NCBI GenBank assembly: GCA_009778355.1
Contig: WRJY01000306.1
Location: 1 to 12,999, forward strand
Direction of reading: 5' to 3'
From: Desulfovibrionaceae bacterium
GTDB lineage: Bacteria; Pseudomonadota; Gammaproteobacteria; Burkholderiales; Burkholderiaceae_C
DNA length: 12,999 bases
In this document: piece by piece, positions 7,499 through 12,999 of the stretch
Position numbering within the stretch: position 1 is the stretch's first letter
How the letters are laid out: every line of letters starts with the position of its first letter
The notes under the pieces: model-generated
Database searches by the model: none
Told to the model about the DNA's origin: nothing
Seen by the model: only the letters and a program-made list of their open reading frames with translations
Position numbers and translations under genes: made by a program

Positions 7499-7574
7499 GC
7501 CGCCTTAGCTCAGTTGGTAGAGCAACCGCCTTGTAAGCGGTAGGTCGTCAGTTCGAATCCGACAGGCGGCACCA
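7499..7574 (+). tRNA. tRNA-Thr (anticodon TGT)
   Basis: A 76-nt cloverleaf with encoded CCA (7572-7574). The acceptor stem is GCCGCCT/AGGCGGC, the D stem GCTC/GAGC, the anticodon stem ACCGC/GCGGT around loop CTTGTAA with anticodon TGT at 7532-7534, and the T loop is TTCGAAT. The T stem GTCAG/CCGAC has one A-C mismatch at pair 52-62, which is also present in E. coli threonine tRNA(UGU) as I recall it, so it is not a defect. It reads ACA and wobble codons. Confidence 0.97.
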
Positions 7575-7670
7575 TGGATTGCATTCTGGTAGTGCAGCAT
7601 CGCGCGCTTTGACCTTGTCAAGGTGGGATGCCTGGACGCTTACCATGCGCTGAACCGAGCCGCATTGGGG

Positions 7671-7701
7671 CCGGCAGCCTTGCATCACCCACTGAAACGA
7701 A

Positions 7702-7718
<17 letters not shown>
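7671..7718. repeat. Nested inverted repeats at the 3' end of aliA
   Basis: Outer arms CCGGCAGC (7671-7678) and GCTGCCGG (7711-7718) are perfect. Between them lies ACTGA (7691-7695) paired with TCAGT (7702-7706) around AACGAA. The inner right arm contains the aliA stop codon. The structure could protect the 3' end of the catabolic mRNA or help termination, but no T-run follows on the - strand. The rest of the 127-bp gap between the tRNA and aliA shows nothing clear. Confidence 0.3.
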
Positions 7719-9357
<1,639 letters not shown>

Positions 9358-9396
9358 GCTTCATATCTCCTCGTTTGACGGGCGGGCGCGGCTGGC

Positions 9397-10548
9397 TCAA
9401 GCCGGCACGGCCTTGCGCCCGGCGCGCGTGCGGGCGATGATGGTTTTCATGATCTGCGCCGTGCCATCGCCGATCTGAAAGCCCAGTACGTCGCGCAGGC
9501 GCTGCTCCATCGGGCCGCGGTCGTAGCCGCCGTGACCGAACATCAGCAGGCACTGGTGGATCGCCTCGTAGGCAAGCTTGGGCGCCCACCACTTGCACAT
9601 GGCGGCCTCGGCGGTGTGCGGTGCGCCCCGGTCCTTGAGCCAGAGCGTTTGCAGGCACAGCAGGCGCGCGGCCTGAACCTGGGTGTCAAAGTCGGCCAGC
9701 GGGTGCGACACGCCCTGAAACGCCGACAGCGGCTTGCCGAAGGCTTCGCGCTGGGCGACGTACTCCCAGGTTTCTTCCAGCGCGACGCGGGCCACGGCCA
9801 GCACCTGCATACCGATCAGCGCGCGTGAAAAATCGAAGCCCTGCATCACCTGCACGAAGCCCTTGTTCTCGTCGCCCAGGCGGTGATCGAGCGGCACGCG
9901 CACGTTCTCGAAGAACAGCGAACCGCGGCCAATGGCGCGCTGGCCGTGGCAGTCGAAGCGGCTGCGCGTGATGCCCGGCAGGTTCATCGGCATCAGCAGC
10001 GCGGTAACGCCATGCGCGGCCGATTCCACGCTGCCGGTGCGCCCGAACACCACGGCGGCATCGGCCTGGTCGGCGGCGGAAATCGAGGTTTTTTCGCCGT
10101 TGACCACGTATTCATTGCCCACGCGCTCGATGCGCAGGCGCAGGTTGGCTGCGTCCGAGCCGCCGCGCGGCTCGGTCAGGGCAATGGCGAATATCGCTTC
10201 GCCGCGCGTGAGTTTGTCCAGCCAGGGCTTGACCACTTCGGGCTGGCCGTGGTGCGACAGGATTTGCCCGTTGAGCGAGGCCAGCAGGTTGAGGTAGGAA
10301 AAGCTCAGGTCGGCGCGGGCGATTTCCTCGCAGATCACGCCGGCGGCCAGGCACCCCATGCCCTGGCCACCCATGTCCTCGGGCAGTTCGGGCGCAATGA
10401 AGCCCATCTCGCCCATTTCGCGCATCAGCGCGCGATCCAGCACCCGCGTTTTGTCGCGCTCCAGAAAGCCCGGCGCCACGCGCCCCTGGGCAAAGCGGCG
10501 CGCGTGCTCTGCCAGCGCCGCCAGGTCTTCGTCGATGTAGGGGTTCAT
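9397..10548 (-). CDS. aliB: Cyclohexanecarboxyl-CoA dehydrogenase (AliB-like acyl-CoA dehydrogenase)
   Basis: FAD-dependent acyl-CoA dehydrogenase, 383 residues, proposed to desaturate cyclohexanecarboxyl-CoA to cyclohex-1-ene-1-carboxyl-CoA and to pass electrons to ETF. The N-terminal helical domain (1-118) contains LPEDMGGQGMG. The middle beta domain has AIALTEPRGGSD (121-132), the FAD/substrate signature, and NGEKTSIS. The C-terminal helical domain has REAFGKPLSAFQ (267-278) and MFGHGGYDRGPMEQRLRDV (336-354). Where medium-chain dehydrogenases carry the catalytic Glu in the EGT motif, this protein has Asp (D361 in GDGTAQI). The start at 10548 is set by GAGGAGAAG six bases upstream; the frame is open further upstream, but that overlaps badI. 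It sits 50 bp after badI and 39 bp before aliA. The family is certain and the substrate is inferred from context. Confidence 0.87.
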   Translation of the reverse strand: MNPYIDEDLAALAEHARRFAQGRVAPGFLERDKTRVLDRALMREMGEMGFIAPELPEDMGGQGMGCLAAGVICEEIARADLSFSYLNLLASLNGQILSHHGQPEVVKPWLDKLTRGEAIFAIALTEPRGGSDAANLRLRIERVGNEYVVNGEKTSISAADQADAAVVFGRTGSVESAAHGVTALLMPMNLPGITRSRFDCHGQRAIGRGSLFFENVRVPLDHRLGDENKGFVQVMQGFDFSRALIGMQVLAVARVALEETWEYVAQREAFGKPLSAFQGVSHPLADFDTQVQAARLLCLQTLWLKDRGAPHTAEAAMCKWWAPKLAYEAIHQCLLMFGHGGYDRGPMEQRLRDVLGFQIGDGTAQIMKTIIARTRAGRKAVPA

Positions 10549-10554
10549 CCCGCG

Positions 10555-10563
10555 CTTCTCCTC
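10555..10563 (-). promoter_or_regulatory. Ribosome-binding site that sets the aliB start
   Basis: GAGGAGAAG on the - strand lies six bases before ATG 10548. It decides for the short aliB protein of 383 residues over an open frame that extends almost 300 bases upstream into badI. Confidence 0.75.
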
Positions 10564-10598
10564 GTGGGTGGATTTGCCTGACAGTGCCGGCGCGCGGC

Positions 10599-11381
10599 TT
10601 ATTTGGCGTACTTGCGGAACTCGGGCTTGCGCTTTTCCTTCAGGGCGTTGACGCCTTCGCGCGACTCGTCGGTGTCGTAGTACAGCTTGAGCGCGTACAT
10701 GCCCATGCCCGCAATGCCGGCCTGGTGCGCCGTGTCCATGTTGAAGCTGCGCTTGGCAATCGCAATGGCCGTCGGGCTGCGTTCGCAGATTTCCTCGGCC
10801 CACTGCTGCACGGTTTCGTCCAGCTTTTCGGGCGGCACGCAAAGGTTGGCCAGGCCCATCGCCACCGCTTCCTGGCCCGAATAGCGCTTGTTCAGATACC
10901 AGATTTCGCGCGCCTTCTTCTCGCCGACCACGCGCGCCAGAAAGGCGGTGCCGTAGCCCGGATCGACCGAGCCCATCTTCGGGCCGACCTGGCCGAAGAT
11001 GGCTTTTTCGGAGCAGATGGTCAAATCGCAGATCGTCGCCAGCACATTGCCGCCGCCAATGGCAAAGCCCTGCACGCGGGCAATCACCGGCTTGGGCACG
11101 TCGCGGATGGCGGTGTGCAACTCTTCCATCGGCAGGCCGATGGTGCCGCGCCCGTCATAGTTGCCGTCGTGCGCCGACTGATCGCCGCCGGTGCAAAAGG
11201 CCCTCTCGCCCGCGCCAGCCAGCACGATGGCGCCGACATCGCGGTCGTAGCCCGCCTTGTTGAGCGCCTTGATGAGTTCGTCGCAGGTCGTGCCGCGAAA
11301 GGCGTTCATCTTCTCGGGCCGGTTGATGGTGATCCACGCCACGCGGTTGCGCACTTCGTACAGGATGTCTTCGAATTTCAT
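10599..11381 (-). CDS. badI: 2-ketocyclohexanecarboxyl-CoA hydrolase (BadI)
   Basis: Ring-cleaving member of the crotonase superfamily: 2-ketocyclohexane-1-carboxyl-CoA + water to pimeloyl-CoA. The product has 260 residues, as in R. palustris BadI. It is clearly of the MenB/BadI branch: FCTGGDQSAHDGNYDGRGT (62-80), LPMEELHTAIRDVPKPVIA (83-101), the oxyanion-hole segment QGFAIGGGNVLATICDLTI (104-122), and MGSVDPGYGTAFLARVVG (136-153), which parallels the MenB active-site motif with Asp (D140 here). The C-terminal REGVNALKEKRKPEF is typical of the branch. MenB (naphthoate synthase) is the alternative, but the ali/bad neighbours and the absence of other men genes point to BadI. The Shine-Dalgarno is weak. 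It lies 40 bp after badH. Confidence 0.9.
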   Translation of the reverse strand: MKFEDILYEVRNRVAWITINRPEKMNAFRGTTCDELIKALNKAGYDRDVGAIVLAGAGERAFCTGGDQSAHDGNYDGRGTIGLPMEELHTAIRDVPKPVIARVQGFAIGGGNVLATICDLTICSEKAIFGQVGPKMGSVDPGYGTAFLARVVGEKKAREIWYLNKRYSGQEAVAMGLANLCVPPEKLDETVQQWAEEICERSPTAIAIAKRSFNMDTAHQAGIAGMGMYALKLYYDTDESREGVNALKEKRKPEFRKYAK

Positions 11382-11421
11382 GATGTCGTCTTTCGATGAG
11401 GGTTGAACAAAAAGCGGCGCT

Positions 11422-12189
11422 TCAGCCGTTCATGGTCAGGCCGCCGGACACGCTCAGCACCTGGCCGGTGACAAAGCTGGCGTCGTCGCTGCCCAGGAAG
11501 GCAATCGCCGAGGCCAGATCGTTCGGCTGGCCCAGGCGGCCCAGCGGAATCGCGCGCGTGAACGCTTCGATGAGCTTTTCAGGGTTGGCCGCGCCTTCGG
11601 CCACGCCGGCCAGCAGCGCGGTGTCGGTCGGGCCCGGGCAAACCACGTTCACCGTGATGTTGTGGCGCGCGTGCTCACGCGCCAGCGTTTTGCTGAACGC
11701 CACCAGGCCGCCCTTGCAGGCCGCGTACACCGCCTCGCCCGACGAGCCGACGCGCGCCGCGTCGGAGGCCACGTTGACGATGCGCCCGGCCTTGCGCGCC
11801 ACCATGCCCGGCAACACCGCGTAGTGCATGTTCAACGCGCCCGTCAGGTTGATGGTGATGAGCTTGTCCCAGTCCTGCGGCGTGGTTTTGGTGAAGGGTT
11901 TGAACACGTCCCAGCCCGCGTTGTTGACCAGCGTGGCAATGGGGCCGAGCGCGCTTTCGGCGCCGGCGACGGCCTGCTGCACATCGGCCAGCCTGGCGAT
12001 GTCGCAGACAAAAGCCTGGGCCTGGCCGCCGGCGGCCACGATGTCCGCCGCCACCTTGCCGGCCGCCGCGCCGTTGAGGTCGAACACGGCGACCTGCGCG
12101 CCCTCGGCGGCCAGGCGCTTGCAGGTTGCCCCGCCGATGCCGCCGCCGCCGCCGGTCACCACCACGGTCTTGCCTTCGAATCTTTGCAT
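11422..12189 (-). CDS. badH: 2-hydroxycyclohexanecarboxyl-CoA dehydrogenase (BadH-like SDR)
   Basis: Classical short-chain dehydrogenase, 255 residues, proposed to oxidise 2-hydroxycyclohexane-1-carboxyl-CoA to the 2-keto compound with NAD+. It contains the glycine-rich nucleotide loop TGGGGGIG (12-19), an acidic residue after strand 2 (D37 in VFDLNG) that favours NAD over NADP, NNAG (89-92) and the catalytic triad S142, Y155, K159 (YAACKGG). PGPTDT (185-190) follows, and the C-terminus TGQVLSVSGGLTMNG is typical. The start at 12189 (MQRFEGKTVVVTGG) is fixed by AAGGAGAG five bases upstream; a longer form from 12264 would run through the promoter region. It is the first gene of the - strand cluster and faces the MarR regulator. 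The SDR family is certain; the substrate comes from badI, aliA and aliB beside it. Confidence 0.88.
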   Translation of the reverse strand: MQRFEGKTVVVTGGGGGIGGATCKRLAAEGAQVAVFDLNGAAAGKVAADIVAAGGQAQAFVCDIARLADVQQAVAGAESALGPIATLVNNAGWDVFKPFTKTTPQDWDKLITINLTGALNMHYAVLPGMVARKAGRIVNVASDAARVGSSGEAVYAACKGGLVAFSKTLAREHARHNITVNVVCPGPTDTALLAGVAEGAANPEKLIEAFTRAIPLGRLGQPNDLASAIAFLGSDDASFVTGQVLSVSGGLTMNG

Positions 12190-12194
12190 GTCAG

Positions 12195-12202
12195 CTCTCC
12201 TT
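12195..12202 (-). promoter_or_regulatory. Ribosome-binding site that sets the badH start
   Basis: AAGGAGAG on the - strand lies five bases before ATG 12189. It rules out the 25-residue longer reading from ATG 12264. Confidence 0.8.
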
Positions 12203-12249
12203 GCGTTTGAATGCGGGCCATCGTCGCGGCAAGGCAGCCGGCGGCTGGC

Positions 12250-12278
12250 TTGCATTTGCGTCAATGTATTGTTATATC
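12250..12278 (+). promoter_or_regulatory. Candidate badR promoter
   Basis: TTGCAT (12250-12255), a 17-bp spacer and TATATC (12273-12278) form a reasonable sigma70-type promoter on the + strand, starting near 12285 with a ~30-nt leader to the first badR ATG. Its -10 box lies within the palindrome at 12264-12287. Confidence 0.42.
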
Positions 12279-12287
12279 ATACGACAT
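12264..12287. promoter_or_regulatory. Imperfect palindrome, candidate operator of the MarR regulator
   Basis: A 24-bp pseudo-palindrome centred on ATAT (12274-12277), with outer arms ATGT (12264-12267) and ACAT (12284-12287). Sixteen of 24 positions match the reverse complement. It covers the -10 boxes proposed for both badH and badR, so one bound MarR dimer could block both. MarR-family proteins typically bind such AT-rich dyads in divergent intergenic regions. The site is inferred from position and symmetry only. Confidence 0.5.
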
Positions 12288-12305
12288 GGATTTGCCTCTT
12301 GGCAA
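12276..12305 (-). promoter_or_regulatory. Candidate badH-badI-aliB-aliA promoter
   Basis: On the - strand, TTGCCA (12300-12305), an 18-bp spacer and TATGAT (12276-12281) would start transcription near 12269, with a leader of about 80 nt. An alternative -10, TACATT (12263-12268), would start near 12256. Both overlap the palindrome. Confidence 0.45.
12292..12305. promoter_or_regulatory. Small dyad TTGCC-N4-GGCAA of FNR/CRP-like geometry
   Basis: TTGCCTCTTGGCAA is a perfect 5-bp dyad with a 4-bp spacer. Its outer TTG...CAA and spacing match the FNR/DNR class (TTGAT-N4-ATCAA), but the inner bases differ. It overlaps the proposed -35 of badH and sits 42 bp upstream of the alternative start near 12256. 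R. palustris bad genes are known to be controlled by an FNR-family regulator (AadR) together with BadR, which makes the geometry worth noting. Confidence 0.25.
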
Positions 12306-12314
12306 GTTCACTCC

Positions 12315-12842
12315 ATGAGAAATTTCATGAAAAAACTTAGGGAAAACCAGAATTCCGCGCGCATGGACCTGGCCAATCGCGTGTTCTTTCGCCTGTACCA
12401 ATGTGCAAACATGTTGCATAAAACAGGCACCAAGGCGGTGGAAGCCCAGGGTCTGACCACGCAGCAATGGGCCGTGCTCGGCGCGCTGTCGCGGCCACAG
12501 GCGCAAGACGGCATGAGCGTGGGCGATCTGGCCCGCTACCTGATGGTCAGCCGGCAGAATCTGTCCGGCGTGCTCAACCGCATGGAACGCGACGGGCACG
12601 TGCGCACGGCCCCCAATGGGCGCGACCGCCGCTCGCGGCTGATTACCATGACCGCCTCGGGCCGGCGCGTGTGGCTGAACGAGGCGCAGCCCAAGATCCA
12701 CGGCTACTACGAAGAGGCGCTGGCGGATTTCTCGCTGAACGACATCGCCCACACGCTGCACTACCTGCTCAAGATGCTGGAAAACATGCGCCGCATCGAT
12801 GAAACGCAGAGCGGCGGCGCCGAGGCCGAGGCCGAGGCATAG
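12315..12842 (+). CDS. badR: MarR-family transcriptional regulator (BadR-like)
   Basis: Winged-helix regulator, 175 residues if started at 12315 (MRNFMKKLRENQ); ATG 12327 and ATG 12363 (MDLANRVFF, where family similarity begins) are also possible, and none has a clear Shine-Dalgarno. An N-terminal dimerisation helix (LANRVFFRLYQCANMLHKTG) is followed by QGLTTQQWAVLGALS, the helix-turn-helix MSVGDLARYLMVSRQNLSGVLNRMERDG, and the wing VRTAPNGRDRRSRLITMTASG, the classic MarR wing pattern. A C-terminal helix completes the dimer interface. In R. palustris BadR is a MarR repressor of the bad genes whose effector is a pathway CoA-thioester, so it probably represses badH-badI-aliB-aliA and itself here. 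The product ends in a GCCGAG-repeat-coded EAEAEA tail. The family is certain; the orthology is inferred. Confidence 0.85.
   Translation: MRNFMKKLRENQNSARMDLANRVFFRLYQCANMLHKTGTKAVEAQGLTTQQWAVLGALSRPQAQDGMSVGDLARYLMVSRQNLSGVLNRMERDGHVRTAPNGRDRRSRLITMTASGRRVWLNEAQPKIHGYYEEALADFSLNDIAHTLHYLLKMLENMRRIDETQSGGAEAEAEA
12819..12836 (+). repeat. Three tandem GCCGAG hexamers at the 3' end of badR
   Basis: GCCGAG is repeated three times directly before the last codon and the TAG stop at 12840-12842, coding an alternating Ala-Glu tail. A change in copy number would keep the frame. Confidence 0.7.
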
Positions 12843-12925
12843 AACGCCCCGCGCAAGCGGCGATCAGCGTCGCGCCGGCGCGGTTGGCCGTTCATGGCGT
12901 CACCGGACGGGCAGTCTTTTCCAAA

Positions 12926-12999
12926 TCAGGTATGAGCCTGGAGCGCCCCCAGATCGGCGATGCGAAGCGAGTCGATCTGTTGTAGAAGCCGCCAGTGTA
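12926..12999 (-). CDS. Possible 3' end of an unidentified convergent gene (partial)
   Basis: On the - strand the frame from the window edge to TGA (12926-12928) is open for 23 codons and reads HWRLLQQIDSLRIADLGALQ followed by AHT. The composition is protein-like, with a leucine-rich helical look, and a gene convergent with badR would be reasonable. It is too short to assign, and 23 open codons can arise by chance at this GC content. The 83 bases between badR and this point hold no clear terminator. Confidence 0.25.
   Translation of the reverse strand, partial: HWRLLQQIDSLRIADLGALQAHT

Noticed and set aside
7547..7563. A-C mismatch in the T stem of the tRNA as a sign of a tRNA pseudogene
   Set aside because: The same 52-62 mismatch occurs in the E. 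coli threonine tRNA as I recall it, all other stems are perfect and CCA is encoded.
7612..7624. Short hairpin ACCTT-GTC-AAGGT after the tRNA as a terminator
   Set aside because: Only 5 bp with a 3-nt loop and no T-run; too weak to call.
10599..11381. MenB (naphthoate synthase) as the identity of the crotonase-family gene
   Set aside because: The MenB-like motifs are shared with BadI; the alicyclic neighbours, the 260-residue length and the absence of men genes favour BadI.
12843..12925. GC palindrome near GCGCCGGCGC after badR as a terminator
   Set aside because: The symmetric core is short and no T-run follows within a suitable distance on either strand.

Overview
The window looks like chromosomal DNA of a high-GC betaproteobacterium, most likely a member of the Comamonadaceae (Burkholderiales). 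The grounds are the petABC-sspA-sspB order, the betaproteobacterial type of cytochrome b, the style of the GC-rich palindromic repeats and a complete alicyclic-acid gene set. The family placement comes from reading the proteins by eye, not from a search.

Layout. Positions 1-2520 (+) hold the C-terminal two thirds of the DEAH-box RNA helicase HrpA; the gene enters from upstream, and its first ~65 codons here are made of palindromic repeat sequence read in frame. mscL (2646-3059, -) follows convergently. A divergent intergenic region leads to the core respiratory and stress block on the + strand: petA, petB, petC (cytochrome bc1 complex: Rieske protein, cytochrome b, cytochrome c1), then sspA and sspB (RNA polymerase-associated protein and ClpXP adaptor), then tRNA-Thr(TGT).

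From 7702 to 12842 lies a catabolic module for cyclohexanecarboxylate. Four genes on the - strand, transcribed in the order badH-badI-aliB-aliA, face a divergent MarR-type regulator (badR-like, +). AliA would make cyclohexanecarboxyl-CoA, AliB would desaturate it to the 1-ene-CoA, BadH would oxidise the 2-hydroxy-CoA to the 2-keto-CoA, and BadI would cleave that ring to pimeloyl-CoA, which feeds beta-oxidation. The hydratase that links AliB to BadH (BadK in Rhodopseudomonas palustris) is not in the window.

The 125-bp badH/badR intergenic region carries facing promoter-like boxes over one imperfect palindrome, a natural site for the regulator, and a second small dyad of FNR/CRP-like geometry. 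The last ~75 bases may hold the 3' end of a convergent gene that is too short to identify. No IS element, CRISPR array or phage gene was seen. There is no gene-free stretch longer than about 180 bases.
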